DNA of 64,000 nt from Corynebacterium wankanglinii (GCA_014490595.1 CP061031.1:1178001-1242000); one strand, 5' to 3'; counted from the stretch's first letter, positions 1-9,608 are shown. Made by a program: numbers and translations. Notes: generated by a model from the letters alone, not told the origin.

Positions 1-578
1 TGGGGGATTTCCTCCGCGCGCAGGGGGAGTACCTGCCGCGCGGCCACGACATCCTGCGCGCGTTCGCCGACCCCTTCGACGATGTGCGGGTGCTCATCGT
101 TGGCCAGGACCCGTACCCCACCCCGGGCCACCCGATGGGTTTGGCGTTTTCCACACAACCTGGTGTTGCGCCGCCGCGCTCGCTGGTGAACATCTACAAA
201 GAGCTCGAGGCGGACATCGGCGTGCCGCCGCGCGCAGACGGGGACTTAAGCTCCTGGTCGAAACAGGGGATTCTCCTGCTCAACCGGGTGCTTACCGTGC
301 GTCCAGGCAAACCCGCCTCACACCGCGGCAAGGGGTGGGAGGCGGTCACGCAGGCCGCCATCGAAGCGCTCGTGCTTCGCGACGCTCCGTTGGTGGCCAT
401 CCTCTGGGGCCGCGACGCGCAGACTGCCGCGAAATTTCTGGGCGATACACCGCGCATTGAGTCAGCCCACCCCTCGCCACTGTCAGCGTCCCGAGGGTTC
501 TTCGGCTCCCGGCCGTTCTCGCGGGCGAACCAGGCACTGGAGGCCATGGGTGCCCAGCCAGTGAACTGGGCGCTGTAA
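1..578 (+). CDS. ung: Uracil-DNA glycosylase, 5'-truncated by window edge
   Basis: Family 1 uracil-DNA glycosylase, which removes uracil from DNA and starts base-excision repair. The reading frame is open from base 3, so the start codon lies outside the window; about 192 residues are visible of a usual 215-230. The water-activating motif GQDPYP lies about 35 residues into the visible part, followed by the uracil-pocket segment LLNRVLTV and the C-terminal DNA-intercalation motif HPSPLS. The next gene starts 25 nt downstream on the same strand and has its own promoter-like hexamer. Identification is secure because all three family motifs are present and correctly ordered. Nothing is odd except the truncation by the window edge. 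Confidence 0.95.
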   Translation, partial: GDFLRAQGEYLPRGHDILRAFADPFDDVRVLIVGQDPYPTPGHPMGLAFSTQPGVAPPRSLVNIYKELEADIGVPPRADGDLSSWSKQGILLLNRVLTVRPGKPASHRGKGWEAVTQAAIEALVLRDAPLVAILWGRDAQTAAKFLGDTPRIESAHPSPLSASRGFFGSRPFSRANQALEAMGAQPVNWAL

Positions 579-602
579 GCAGACCCTGTAAACTCTCCCA
601 GC

Positions 603-2134
603 ATGTCTGTATCTCCGCTCGCTGACGGCCCAAGCCTTCTCGCTTGGGCTCGTCGCGCAGCTGGCGAGCTGGAACGCAAGCGGGCTGAGATCAACGAACT
701 CAACGTGTTCCCGGTGCCCGACGGCGATACGGGCTCCAACATGGCGCACACCATGGCCGCGGCGGTGGAGGAAGCATCCGCACTCCCCGCAGAAGCGGGC
801 CTGGCCGACGTCGCCGAAGCACTGGCCGTCGGTGCTGTTCGCGGCGCGCGCGGCAACTCCGGCGTGGTGCTATCCCAGGTGCTCCGCGGGTTCGCTCAGG
901 CCGCCCACTACGGCGAGTCTGAAGGGGAGATGCTCGCCATAGCCCTGACCAACGCAGTCGGTTTTGTGGACCGCGCGATTGCAGATCCGGTCGAGGGCAC
1001 CATCATCTCCGTGCTGCGCGCCGCAGCCGACGCTGCGCGGGGTGCCGTCGGGAGCCGCGTGGGCAGCGTCGCCGCGGCCGCGACGCAAGCTGCGCGCGAG
1101 GCATTGGAGATGACGCGGACACAGCTGCCAGCGTTGCGCGAGGCAGGCGTCGTGGACGCGGGTGGCGCAGGTCTCCTCGCGGTACTGGAGACGTTGACGG
1201 ACGGGCAACCGGGGGAGAGGGAACCGAAGGACGTCGATTGGCATGGTGCCGAAAGCCACGGCACGGAGGCCGAACTGGAAGTGATGTTTGACTTCCGCGG
1301 CGACCTCGACGCACTCCAAGGACGGCTCGAAGACATGGGCGACAGCCTGATCATCGCGCGCATCAGCGATACCGACGGCAGAGTGCACATCCACTCCCGC
1401 GAAGCCGGAAACGTTATCGAGGAAGCCTTCGCCTCCGGCGCGGTGTCGCACCTCCGCTTAGAAGTCCTGCCGAGCCTGCTACCGGCAGGCCAACCCGAGC
1501 GGCTCATCATCGCAGTCACACCCCCGGCTCCGTAACCTCGCTTTACGCCGCGTCTGGCGCAGTCACTGTCGCGCCGGGCCGGAATGTGGCCGCCACGATG
1601 CTCGACGCGATTACCCGCTCCGGCAGCGATGAGGTCATTGTGCTGCCCAACGGCCAGCTGAGCAACGCCGAGCTGGCCGAAGTGGAGCACGCTGTCCGCG
1701 CTGTCGAACAAACCATCACCATCTTGCCCACGGTGCGGCTGGTTTCCGGGATCGCGGCGCTGTCCGTCCACGATCCCGCGCAGCCGCTAGCCACAGCGGC
1801 ATTCACCATGTCTGAGGCGGCCGGGGAGATGCGCACCGCGTTGGCGTTTCGGGCGCAAAAGGGAGCGCTCACACTCAGCGGCGCCGTGGCGAAGGGAGAT
1901 GTGGTGGTCACCTCCCGCGGCGAGCACATGCTGGTGGCGGACGAGCCGATGGAAGCTGTTGAGCGCGCCTGCCGCCGTCTATTAGAGCACGGTGGCGAGC
2001 AGGTGAGCATCCTCTTCGATCCCGGCGAGCTGCAGGCGGACCAGCTCGAAAATCTTGCGGAGAGGCTGGGTGTCGACGTCATGGTTTATCCTGCGGACGG
2101 ACTGCAAGCCTGCGCGGAGATTGGGGTGGAGTAA
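603..2134 (+). CDS. DAK2-domain (YloV/FakA-like) protein, one frameshift in the sequence
   Basis: Fusion of an N-terminal DAK2 (DhaL-like) nucleotide-binding domain with a C-terminal region as in the YloV/FakA family, whose best studied members are fatty-acid kinases; that role here is inferred. The DAK2 motif NVFPVPDGDTGSNM lies at about residues 35-48. The reading frame breaks at about 1521-1525, within a run of five C. Adding one C joins IAVTP to the following frame and gives a protein of about 510 residues. In this family the gene commonly sits directly before recG, as here: its stop codon touches the recG start. The hexamer TAAACT (589-594) ends 8 nt before the ATG, suggesting a leaderless transcript. 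The shift is probably a sequencing error. Confidence 0.8.
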
Positions 2135-4237
2135 ATGCTGGGGTTCGAGGACACTCGTCCGCTCAACCTGGTCATTCCGCTGAAACAGGACAAGGCGATA
2201 GGCAAGCACCTCGACATCCACACCTGCGGCGAACTGCTGCGCCACTACCCGCGCCGCTACCTCCACTACGGCACCGGTGCCGACCTGTCTGGGGTGAAAC
2301 CGGGAGACACGCTGAACATCGTTGGAACCGTCACCGCCACCGAGCAGTTTTACACGAATAAACAGCCAAAACGGCCGATTTACAAGGTCTACGTTGACGA
2401 CGGCCGCCAAGTGTTTCAGGCCACCTTCTTCGGCTCCCACTACGCCCAGCGTGTGCTCAAAGAGGGGCGCCGGGTGATGTTCACCGGCAAGTACGACGTC
2501 TTCCGCAACCAGCCGCAGCTTTCACACCCTGATTTCGTGCTCCTCGACGGGCCCACGGAAGCCACCGGCTCCCTCAAACAGCTGGGTCACTTCGGCGACA
2601 TCGAGCAGATCATGAGCGGGCGGGAATGGTTGCCCATCTACCCGGCGGTGAAAAATGTGAGCACCTGGACCATCATGGGCGCGGTGCACGCGGTGCTGAA
2701 AACGCTGCCGCCTATCGACGAGCCTTTGGGGTTCACCCCCATCGGCTTTTTGCCGTTGAACTCTGCCATCCATCAGATCCACGAGCCCGGCCCGGAGGGG
2801 CCCTCGCGTGCTCTGCAGCGGTTGAAGTACGACGAAGCGCTCTCGGTGGCGCTAGCGATGGGCGTGCGCCGGGCGGATGCGGAAGCACGTTCGGCACCAG
2901 CCCTCCCGCGGGTAGTCGGCCGAGACCAGGACCTGTTAGTGCAGCGCTTGCCGTTCCCGCTCACATCGGGCCAGGACGAGGTCGTCGCGGAGATCACCCG
3001 AGACATGTCGCAGACTGTGCCCATGAGCCGGCTGCTCCAGGGGGAGGTGGGCTCCGGTAAGACGATCGTGGCGCTGATTGCCATGCTGCAGGCGGTGGAC
3101 AACGGCGCGCAGTGCGCGTTCCTCGCTCCCACTGAGGTGCTGGTGCTGCAGCACGCCCGGTCTATGACCCGGGTGCTGATGAACGCAGGACTGCCTACCC
3201 GCGTCGTGGCGCTCACCGGATCTATGACCGTGGCGCAGAAACAAGACGCGCTGCTCAAGATCGTCTCCGGCGAGGCCGACATCGTTGTGGGCACCCATGC
3301 GCTTATCCAAGATGGCGTGGAGTTTTTCCGCCTCGGGCTGGTGGTGGTGGATGAACAACACCGCTTCGGCGTGGAGCAGCGCGACGCCTTACGCGCCAAG
3401 GCGGGGGAGACCACCCCCCACTTGCTGGTGATGACGGCAACCCCGATCCCGCGCACGATCGCGATGACCGTCTTCGGCGACCTCGCGGTCTCCACCCTGC
3501 GCGAGTTGCCGGGTGGGCGCAAACCCATCCAGTCCGCCGTGGTGCCGGAGTTCAAGCCGCGCTGGGTGGCGCGTGCGTGGGAGAAGATCCGGGAGGAGGT
3601 CGCCGCCGGCCACCAGGCCTACGTGGTGTGCCCGCGCATCGAGGGCGAGGGTGGCGTGCTCGAAGTGTTCGCTGAGCTGTCCGCCACCGAGTTCGCGGGC
3701 CTCAACGTGGCTGTGCTGCATGGGCGCATGAAGGGTGAGGAGAAGGACGGCGTGATGGCGGACTTCGCTGCTGGCGGGGTGGACGTGCTTATCGCCACCA
3801 CCGTGATCGAGGTGGGCGTCGACGTGCCAAACACCACCGTGATGATGGTGCGCGAGTCCGAGCACTTCGGTGTGTCCCAGCTGCACCAGCTGCGCGGTCG
3901 TGTGGGCCGCGGCGGCAACCAGTCGCTGTGCCTGTTCCACACGTTGGCGGAAGAGAATTCCCCGTCTTTCGAGCGCGTGTCCCAGGTCGCTGCCACCACC
4001 GATGGCTTTGCTCTGGCGGAACTGGATCTGCTGAACAGGCGCGAAGGTGACGTACTCGGCACCGAACAGTCGGGCCAGCACCGCACGCTGAAGCTGCTGA
4101 ACCTCGTAGAGGATTACGAGCTGGTCCGGCGCGCCTACGACGACGCCGAGCGACTGGTCACCGACAACCTGGAATACGCCCGCGCGGCCACCGCGCACTT
4201 TGTCGCTGAAGACTTCGAGTATTTGGATAAGAGCTAG
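2135..4237 (+). CDS. recG: ATP-dependent DNA helicase RecG
   Basis: Superfamily 2 double-stranded DNA translocase that remodels stalled replication forks and Holliday junctions. The 700-residue length is normal. An N-terminal wedge/OB-fold domain precedes the helicase core, which shows Walker A GEVGSGKT at about residue 305, Walker B DEQHRFG at about 405, motif III MTATPIPRT, and the C-terminal RecG signature with GRVGRGG. The ATG directly follows the TAA of the DAK2-domain gene, so translational coupling is likely. The frame is intact throughout. The gene is followed by rsmD after 18 nt, a typical actinobacterial order. Confidence 0.97.
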   Translation: MLGFEDTRPLNLVIPLKQDKAIGKHLDIHTCGELLRHYPRRYLHYGTGADLSGVKPGDTLNIVGTVTATEQFYTNKQPKRPIYKVYVDDGRQVFQATFFGSHYAQRVLKEGRRVMFTGKYDVFRNQPQLSHPDFVLLDGPTEATGSLKQLGHFGDIEQIMSGREWLPIYPAVKNVSTWTIMGAVHAVLKTLPPIDEPLGFTPIGFLPLNSAIHQIHEPGPEGPSRALQRLKYDEALSVALAMGVRRADAEARSAPALPRVVGRDQDLLVQRLPFPLTSGQDEVVAEITRDMSQTVPMSRLLQGEVGSGKTIVALIAMLQAVDNGAQCAFLAPTEVLVLQHARSMTRVLMNAGLPTRVVALTGSMTVAQKQDALLKIVSGEADIVVGTHALIQDGVEFFRLGLVVVDEQHRFGVEQRDALRAKAGETTPHLLVMTATPIPRTIAMTVFGDLAVSTLRELPGGRKPIQSAVVPEFKPRWVARAWEKIREEVAAGHQAYVVCPRIEGEGGVLEVFAELSATEFAGLNVAVLHGRMKGEEKDGVMADFAAGGVDVLIATTVIEVGVDVPNTTVMMVRESEHFGVSQLHQLRGRVGRGGNQSLCLFHTLAEENSPSFERVSQVAATTDGFALAELDLLNRREGDVLGTEQSGQHRTLKLLNLVEDYELVRRAYDDAERLVTDNLEYARAATAHFVAEDFEYLDKS

Positions 4238-4255
4238 CGCGTTAAAGTTGTCCGC

Positions 4256-4840
4256 ATGAACCGCATCATTTCCGGCGAAGCCAGAGGCCGCAAGATCAAG
4301 GTGCCGCCAGAGGGCACGCGACCCACTTCGGACCGAGCCCGCGAGGGACTGTTTTCCTCCCTCCAGGTCCGCTTCGGGTTCGTGGACATGAATGTGCTCG
4401 ACCTTTTCGCGGGCTCTGGGGCGCTCGGACTCGAGGCGGCCTCTCGCGGTGCTGCGGAGGTGGTGCTGGTGGAAAACAATCCCGAAGCCGTGCGGGTCAT
4501 TGAATACAACGCTAGCGTGGTCGGCCATCCCAACACGCGAGTTGAGCCGGTTAAGGCGTCGACCTACCTGGCCCGGGCCCCGCGCAAGCACTTCGACATG
4601 GTTCTCGCTGATCCGCCGTACGAGCTTATCGACGAAGCCGTTACCGAGATGGTCGAGGCGCTCAAGCCCACGCTTCGCGACGGCGCTGTGGTTGTTGTCG
4701 AACGCCACCGTGAAAGCCCCGAAACGGCATGGCCTGCAGAGTTCACCCCGACCGGCCAGAAGCTGAAGAAGCGTCTGTACGGCATCGCGCGTATGGACAT
4801 GGCCGTCTACGCGGACCCCGAAGCAGAGGTGGAGGACTAG
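4256..4840 (+). CDS. rsmD: 16S rRNA (guanine(966)-N(2))-methyltransferase
   Basis: SAM-dependent methyltransferase that modifies G966 of 16S rRNA during 30S assembly. The 194 residues carry the N-terminal RIISGEARGRKIKVP segment, the SAM-binding loop DLFAGSGALGLEAASRG at about 44-60, and the catalytic DPPY motif at about 120. The gene abuts coaD with no gap, the usual rsmD-coaD pairing. The hexamer TAAAGT at 4243-4248 ends exactly 7 nt before the ATG, so the message may start at the A of the start codon. Confidence 0.94.
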   Translation: MNRIISGEARGRKIKVPPEGTRPTSDRAREGLFSSLQVRFGFVDMNVLDLFAGSGALGLEAASRGAAEVVLVENNPEAVRVIEYNASVVGHPNTRVEPVKASTYLARAPRKHFDMVLADPPYELIDEAVTEMVEALKPTLRDGAVVVVERHRESPETAWPAEFTPTGQKLKKRLYGIARMDMAVYADPEAEVED

Positions 4841-5317
4841 ATGACTACTGCAGTGTGCCCCGGTTCGTTTGATCCGATCACGAACGGCCATCTTGATATT
4901 GTCACCCGCGCCTCACGTCACTTCGATGAGGTTGTGGTGCTAGTGACCGGCAACCCGACGAAGACTTCAGGGTTGTTCACCGTCGAGGAACGTGTGGAGC
5001 TGATCCGCGAGGCCACCGGCCACCTGCCCGGTGTGCGCGTGGATAGCTGGGGCGGGCTGCTGGTGGACTACACCTCCGCCCACCACATCACTGCCCTGGT
5101 CAAGGGACTGCGCTCCTCGCTGGACTACGAGTACGAGCTGCCGATGGCGCAGATGAACCGCCGTCTCACCGGCGTGGATACGTACTTCTTACTCACCGAC
5201 GAAAAATACGGATACATTTCCTCGTCGCTGACCAAAGAGGTGGCAAAGTACGGCGGGGACGTCACCGGCTTGGTCCCGGACACCGTCCGCGAGGCGATGC
5301 TGGAAAAGTACCGGTAG
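4841..5317 (+). CDS. coaD: Phosphopantetheine adenylyltransferase
   Basis: Fourth enzyme of coenzyme A synthesis: it adenylates 4'-phosphopantetheine to dephospho-CoA. The 158 residues include the nucleotidyltransferase motif GSFDPITNGHLDI at residues 8-20, the substrate-binding RSSLDYEYELPMAQMNR segment near 90-106, and the C-terminal ISSSLTKEVA motif. It begins on the base after the rsmD stop codon and is presumably co-transcribed and coupled. coaE, the last enzyme of the same pathway, is elsewhere in this window at 16.1 kb. The following ABC importer operon is convergent. Confidence 0.96.
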   Translation: MTTAVCPGSFDPITNGHLDIVTRASRHFDEVVVLVTGNPTKTSGLFTVEERVELIREATGHLPGVRVDSWGGLLVDYTSAHHITALVKGLRSSLDYEYELPMAQMNRRLTGVDTYFLLTDEKYGYISSSLTKEVAKYGGDVTGLVPDTVREAMLEKYR

Positions 5318-5372
5318 CGCCGTCTGGATCAGCGCTGGGCACCGCACTGTTCTGGCGGCGCCTTTCTTCCTG

Positions 5373-6146
5373 CTAGAACAGGGTGGACACGAACGCCTTA
5401 GTGCGTTCGTGCTGCGGGTTGTCGAGTACTTCTTCAGGGGTGCCGTACTCGATGATCTGGCCGCCGTCCATAAACGCGACCTTGTCCGCCACCTCGCGGG
5501 CGAAAGCCAGCTCATGGGTGACCACCAGCATGGTCATGCCCTGCTCTGCCAGTTCACGCATCACGCGTAGCACTTCGCCGACGAGCTCGGGGTCGAGGGC
5601 CGAGGTCGGTTCGTCGAAAAGCATGAGCTTCGGATCCATCGCAACGGCGCGCGCGATGGCGACGCGCTGCTGCTGGCCGCCGGAAAGCTGAATGGGGTAC
5701 GCATCCGCTTTGGAGCCGAGGCCGACCATCTCGAGCAGCTCCATCGCACGAGCACGGGCTTGCTCCACCGGCTCGCCTTTCACGTGGACGGGAGCCTCGA
5801 TGATGTTGTCCATCACAGTGCGGTGTCCGAAAAGGTTGAAGTTCTGGAACACCATGCCGATGTCGCGGCGCTGTTTCGCGGCATCTTTCTCGCTCATCTC
5901 GTGCAGCACGCCGTCGCGCTCCTTGTAGCCGATCAGCTCGCCGTCCACGTACAGTCGGCCCGCGTTCACCTTCTCAAGGTGGTTCACGCAGCGCAACAGC
6001 GTCGATTTGCCGGAGCCGGAGGGGCCGATCAGGCACGCGACCTCGCCGGGGTAGACCTCCATGTCGATGCCTTTGAGCACGTCGAGGTTGCCGAAGGATT
6101 TCCACACGTCCACGGCTTGGATCATTGGCGTTTGCTTGATGGTCAT
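5373..6146 (-). CDS. Polar amino-acid ABC transporter, ATP-binding protein
   Basis: ATPase of a PAAT-family importer (GlnQ/HisP type), 257 residues. It has Walker [10 protein letters not shown] at about residue 42, the Q-loop VFQNFNLF, the ABC signature LSGGQQQR at about 156, Walker [14 protein letters not shown] and the H-loop VVTHE. Its ATG overlaps the last base of the permease stop codon, so the two are translationally coupled. The operon order is substrate-binding protein, permease, ATPase. The substrate cannot be read from the ATPase. The convergent coaD gene ends about 55 nt away. Confidence 0.93.
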   Translation of the reverse strand: MTIKQTPMIQAVDVWKSFGNLDVLKGIDMEVYPGEVACLIGPSGSGKSTLLRCVNHLEKVNAGRLYVDGELIGYKERDGVLHEMSEKDAAKQRRDIGMVFQNFNLFGHRTVMDNIIEAPVHVKGEPVEQARARAMELLEMVGLGSKADAYPIQLSGGQQQRVAIARAVAMDPKLMLFDEPTSALDPELVGEVLRVMRELAEQGMTMLVVTHELAFAREVADKVAFMDGGQIIEYGTPEEVLDNPQHERTKAFVSTLF

Positions 6147-7120
6147 TAGCGCTGCCCCTTCTTCTGCGGGTCTTCGACGATCTCAACGTTGTTGGGAATG
6201 GTGCCCTCGGCGTCCGCAAGGCTTGCCAGCTGGCGGGCGGTGAGCTGGCGGGTGGCGCCACGGTCGAAGTAGCGCTCCAAGTAGTGCTGGGCGACCATGA
6301 GTACCGAGGTGATCACCAGGTACCACGTTGCGGCTACGAGCAGCAGTGGCACCGGCTCAAACAGCGCTGCGGCGATGTCCATGGAGCGGCCGTAGAGCTC
6401 GAGGGAGTAGGGGACTGCCACGACGAGGGATGAGGTCTTCAGCAGCGAGATGAACTCGTTGCCGGTCGGCGGGATGATGATGCGCATGGCCTGCGGCAGC
6501 ACCGTCCTGCGCATGGTTTGGCCCCAGCTCATGCCGAGTGCCTTGGACGCCTCTACCTGTCCCTCCGGTACGGCAGAAACGCCGGAGCGGACAATTTCAG
6601 CCATGTACGCGGCCTCGTTCAGCCCCAAGCCCACCACGGCGAGTGCGAAGGCGGAGGACGTGAACGGGTCGAGCGGAATCTCGGTGAAGCCGAGGTTGAT
6701 CGTGTCGTAGATCGCTCCCACGAGCCCCCAGAACATCAGCTGCACGTACACCGGCGTTCCTCGGAAGACCCAAAGAAACACCCAAGAGACGGTCTTGAAC
6801 ACCGGGTTCGGGCTCATGCGCATCACGGCGAGCAGCACGCCGCCCACGACGCCAAAAACCATGGCGAGAACAGTGATGGCGATCGTGTGCAGCGCCGCGG
6901 TGGCTATCCGGCTATCCAGGAGGTAGGTGAAGTAGGTGTCCCACCCGTAGGCGTCGTTGCGCGCGGCACCGATGATGAACCACACCACGAGCGCGACGAG
7001 CACCGCCGCAAGCGCCCAGCGTCCGGGGTGGCGCAGGGGTTTCGCCTCAATGCGCTCGGGACGGGTGCGCTCGCCCTGCTGCGCGTTTTTAGCGGCATAT
7101 TCGGAATAGGGGGTGCTCAT
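6146..7120 (-). CDS. Polar amino-acid ABC transporter, permease
   Basis: Inner-membrane permease of a PAAT-type importer, 324 residues. A charged N-terminal extension precedes a membrane anchor at about residues 32-52 and the MetI-like permease domain. The EAA loop is [22 protein letters not shown] at about 200-220, and the family signature [12 protein letters not shown] lies near 125. The ATG at 7120 was chosen because it follows a GGGAGGA ribosome-binding site and lies only 2 nt beyond the TGA of the substrate-binding protein. A single permease subunit implies a homodimer. The C-terminal tail of about 35 residues beyond the last helix is polar. Confidence 0.92.
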   Translation of the reverse strand: MSTPYSEYAAKNAQQGERTRPERIEAKPLRHPGRWALAAVLVALVVWFIIGAARNDAYGWDTYFTYLLDSRIATAALHTIAITVLAMVFGVVGGVLLAVMRMSPNPVFKTVSWVFLWVFRGTPVYVQLMFWGLVGAIYDTINLGFTEIPLDPFTSSAFALAVVGLGLNEAAYMAEIVRSGVSAVPEGQVEASKALGMSWGQTMRRTVLPQAMRIIIPPTGNEFISLLKTSSLVVAVPYSLELYGRSMDIAAALFEPVPLLLVAATWYLVITSVLMVAQHYLERYFDRGATRQLTARQLASLADAEGTIPNNVEIVEDPQKKGQR

Positions 7121-7122
7121 GC

Positions 7123-8022
7123 TCACTGTCCTCCCAAGGGTTGTTCGTTGATCAAGGCGCGGTCGAGTAAGCCCGTGTCGATGTTCCATTGGTCAAGAAT
7201 GCGCGCATATTCGCCGTTCTCGATGAGGTGCTGCATCGCCGCGGCCATGGCGGGCGCAAGCGGCGAGCCTTTCGGCACGGCGAAACCGTAGGGTGCGGCG
7301 TCAAACATCTCGTCGATCATCTCCAGCTCGCCGTCGGAGCGCTCTACAGCCCACGCAGAGACGGGGGAGTCCGCGCTGTACGCGTCTGCGCGCCCCACCA
7401 GCGCGGCAAGGGCGGCGTTATCGGCGGTGTCGAACGCGAGCACGGTGATCGGTTCTTTGCCCGCTGCCTCGCAGGCTTCAGATTTGGGGCGCACGTCGTC
7501 AGTGTCGGAGACCGTGGTGCGCTGGACCGACACGGTCAGGCCGCAGGCGTCGTTGGGGTCCACATCGTTGCCCGGCTGCGCGGCCCACTGCACGCCGGCG
7601 TAGAGGAAATTGACAAAGTCGTAGGACTGGCGGCGCTCCTCGTTGTCCGTGAACCCGGACGCGCCGGCATCCAAACTGCCCGCGGATACAGCGGGCAGGA
7701 TCATGGCGAAGTCCATGTCCTCGGCTTGAAAATCCAGCCCCATGACGCCGGCGACGGCGCGGGCGAGGTCCATCTCTACCCCTATGATCTGGCCGTGTGA
7801 ATCTTTGAACTCGAACGGGGCGAACGGCGGGTTGGTGCCAACGTTGAGCACGCCGTCCGCGGCGATCTCGGGTGGCACCATGGCCGCGATTTCAGGCACA
7901 GCGTCGGGGACGATCGGTTCCCAGCCGTCCGGGTTGCCGCCCTCCTCGTTGGTTACGCAACCCGCGAGCAGCGTCGTCGCGGCCAAGCACGCGGCGACGC
8001 GCAGGGAGGTGGTGTGTTGCAT
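7123..8022 (-). CDS. Polar amino-acid ABC transporter, substrate-binding lipoprotein
   Basis: Solute-binding protein of SBP_bac_3 type, 299 residues. The N-terminus is a lipoprotein signal ending LLAGC at about residue 22, so the mature protein should be lipid-anchored. Family segments include GTNPPFAPFEFKD, EMDLARAVAGVMGLD and FTDNEERRQSYDFVNF. The ATG at 8022 has a GGAG ribosome-binding site 5 nt upstream; an in-frame ATG further upstream would precede the signal peptide and was rejected. A 33-bp inverted repeat lies just upstream (8033-8065). The ligand is unknown. Confidence 0.9.
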   Translation of the reverse strand: MQHTTSLRVAACLAATTLLAGCVTNEEGGNPDGWEPIVPDAVPEIAAMVPPEIAADGVLNVGTNPPFAPFEFKDSHGQIIGVEMDLARAVAGVMGLDFQAEDMDFAMILPAVSAGSLDAGASGFTDNEERRQSYDFVNFLYAGVQWAAQPGNDVDPNDACGLTVSVQRTTVSDTDDVRPKSEACEAAGKEPITVLAFDTADNAALAALVGRADAYSADSPVSAWAVERSDGELEMIDEMFDAAPYGFAVPKGSPLAPAMAAAMQHLIENGEYARILDQWNIDTGLLDRALINEQPLGGQ

Positions 8023-8032
8023 ACCGGCTCCA

Positions 8033-8065
8033 ATACACGATGAATATTTACAATGCATCGTATAT
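8033..8065. promoter_or_regulatory. Inverted repeat upstream of the amino-acid importer operon
   Basis: On the plus strand ATACACGATG (8033-8042) is matched by CATCGTATAT (8056-8065); the arms agree at 9 of 10 positions around a 13-nt A+T-rich centre. It ends 11 nt before the start codon of the substrate-binding protein, where an operator or promoter is expected. The binding protein is not known. Confidence 0.5.
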
Positions 8066-8137
8066 TACACCGGGGGTGCAAATGCGTAACGACGGCCCAA
8101 GGGCACCCCTGTGGCCGTCGATACGCAAACGATTCGG

Positions 8138-8785
8138 CTACTGCTGCACCATGCGAATACCGCGCATAACCAGCTCAATCAGCGAGCCGATTACCAGCAC
8201 ACCCAGGAAAACAGGGATGAGCACCGAGGTGGCCTGGCTGGAACCCGCAGAAGACTGCGCGAAATCCCCAGTAAACAAGCCAGATGACATCATCGCCGAG
8301 CCCTGAGCCTCCTGCTTCCACAGCTCCACAGGGTTTGCGGTGTCCGGGACGGAGGAGTTGCGCGCCCACGCCTGGACGAAATCCTTGCCCTCACCTTCCT
8401 CCATGCCATCGGTCCACTCGAGGAACATGTCGGAAGAAGAGATCTCCTTCAGCGGGTTCTTCTCCGGGTCGATGTAGAGCGGGTCGTTTTCCGGATCACG
8501 GTCAAGCCACTCCAGGCTCTCAGCAGGGTCCCCAGGCTTCCTGGGGGTGTTGTCCGTCGTGGCAGCACCCTTATCGTTGCTGCTGGAGGAGTTTTCCTGC
8601 GCCGAGAGCTTCCCGAAAGCGTCGGCAGTGGTCTCCAACGACGCTGCGAGATCGCCCGCTTGGTCGTTGCCTACTTGGTTACGGGTTGGCTCACTCTGGG
8701 CTGGCTCTGCAGCCGAGGATGGAACCTGGAGGCCTGCGAGGACGAGTGCTCCGGCGGTAACGCCGGCGATGAGAGACTTGCGCAT
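8138..8785 (-). CDS. Exported protein with C-terminal membrane anchor, unknown function
   Basis: A 215-residue protein I do not recognise. The start at 8785 gives a classical signal peptide (RKS, hydrophobic core LIAGVTAGALVLAGL, cleavage near SSAAEPA). A low-complexity Ser/Asn/Asp-rich stretch (about 40-100) follows, then an acidic middle rich in Glu/Asp/Pro and a hydrophobic C-terminal segment (about 185-207) ending in a short Arg-containing tail (MRGIRMVQQ). This predicts a wall-spanning protein held in the membrane by its C-terminus. It is divergent from the XRE regulator gene; about 86 nt separate them and hold shared control sequences. No enzymatic motif is visible. Confidence 0.7.
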   Translation of the reverse strand: MRKSLIAGVTAGALVLAGLQVPSSAAEPAQSEPTRNQVGNDQAGDLAASLETTADAFGKLSAQENSSSSNDKGAATTDNTPRKPGDPAESLEWLDRDPENDPLYIDPEKNPLKEISSSDMFLEWTDGMEEGEGKDFVQAWARNSSVPDTANPVELWKQEAQGSAMMSSGLFTGDFAQSSAGSSQATSVLIPVFLGVLVIGSLIELVMRGIRMVQQ

Positions 8786-8835
8786 GGGCCGTATCTTATC
8801 CAATCCGTGAATATTGGCGAAGTGGTTAGGAAGTC

Positions 8836-8864
8836 TTGACACAATGTTGTATTTAGACAACAAT
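8836..8864 (+). promoter_or_regulatory. Promoter with internal operator for the XRE regulator
   Basis: TTGACA (8836-8841), a 17-nt spacer and AACAAT (8859-8864) end exactly 7 nt before the ATG at 8872, predicting a leaderless message. A perfect palindrome TGTTGT-N6-ACAACA (8845-8862) fills the spacer and overlaps the -10, a good position for autorepression by the XRE protein. Confidence 0.65.
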
Positions 8865-8871
8865 TTGCCCT

Positions 8872-9138
8872 ATGCCCCTAAAAAAGTCTGCAACTGAGCC
8901 CATTTTCAACCGGGTGAGACTGCTGCGGGTTGAAAGGGACATGTCGCGACAGCAACTCGCTGACGCGGTTGATGTCAATGTGCAAACGATCGGCGCCTTG
9001 GAGCGCGGCGACCACAACCCGAGCCTGAGTCTCGCGTTTCGGGTGTGCGAGGTGTTCAACCTCCCAGTGGAAGCGGTCTTCTCCAGAACCGAGTTCAGCC
9101 CAATGTCGACCGAGATGTACCGGAAGGACACGAAATGA
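8872..9138 (+). CDS. XRE-family HTH transcriptional regulator
   Basis: Short 88-residue DNA-binding protein consisting almost wholly of a Cro/C1-type helix-turn-helix: RLLRVERDMSRQQLADAVDV, then NVQTIGALERGDHNPSLSLA, at about residues 16-55. It resembles the stand-alone regulators that control an adjacent small membrane protein. Its TGA overlaps the ATG of the next gene (ATGA). No Shine-Dalgarno sequence precedes the ATG; the promoter geometry fits leaderless expression. The palindrome inside the promoter suggests self-regulation. Confidence 0.9.
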   Translation: MPLKKSATEPIFNRVRLLRVERDMSRQQLADAVDVNVQTIGALERGDHNPSLSLAFRVCEVFNLPVEAVFSRTEFSPMSTEMYRKDTK

Positions 9139-9608
9139 CCACCTCCTCGATCCCTGGAACAGTCTCCCAGCGCAAACGTGCGATGCGGATAGGCGACGGT
9201 GCGGTCGCCGCCCTCGTAATGGCGGCTGCGCTGCACTTCCCAGCGCAAGGCGTGTCGAACCTGCTGTGGATGCTCGGCAGCCTTGCGGCAGCGCTCGGCA
9301 TCTACGCACTGAGGAAGTCGATCGGCCACTCCGATCTTCCGGAGGCGGAGCTTGACGAGTACGAGCTGAAGCGTCATCTCGAGGCCCGGGAGGACGGATT
9401 GCGCTGGTCGCTCGGCCTTTCGCTGGCGACGTTCGTCCTCAGCGGGGTGGTGGCGTTTGCGACGCGTTTCTGGGTGGAACCAGATGGGCTTTCCGTCGCA
9501 CTCTTCTTCGCGAAGGTCGTTTACTGCCAGATGATCTGGGTGCCGTTCATTGTGGCGCGTTCCCTCGCGGGGAAAATCAACCGCGACGAGCTCATCGCCC
9601 GCGATTGA
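9135..9608 (+). CDS. Small membrane protein coupled to the XRE regulator
   Basis: A 157-residue membrane protein of unknown function. Four hydrophobic segments are visible: about 23-38, 41-57, 94-112 and 122-142, with a charged cytoplasmic-looking loop (ELDEYELKRHLEAREDGL) between the second and third. The start ATG overlaps the stop of the regulator, so the two are translated together. The pairing resembles XRE/DUF2178-like two-gene modules of Gram-positive bacteria, which is recall and not proven here. The following tRNA gene is on the opposite strand. Confidence 0.75.
   Translation: MTTSSIPGTVSQRKRAMRIGDGAVAALVMAAALHFPAQGVSNLLWMLGSLAAALGIYALRKSIGHSDLPEAELDEYELKRHLEAREDGLRWSLGLSLATFVLSGVVAFATRFWVEPDGLSVALFFAKVVYCQMIWVPFIVARSLAGKINRDELIARD

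Noticed and set aside
3389..4891. 500-codon open frame antisense to recG and rsmD
   Set aside because: It is the antisense shadow of two well-identified genes in G+C-rich DNA; no family motif.
5424..5458. GTCGAGTAC...GTACTCGA inverted repeat like repeat A
   Set aside because: It lies within the ABC ATPase gene, has a much shorter loop and lacks the inner motif; likely chance.
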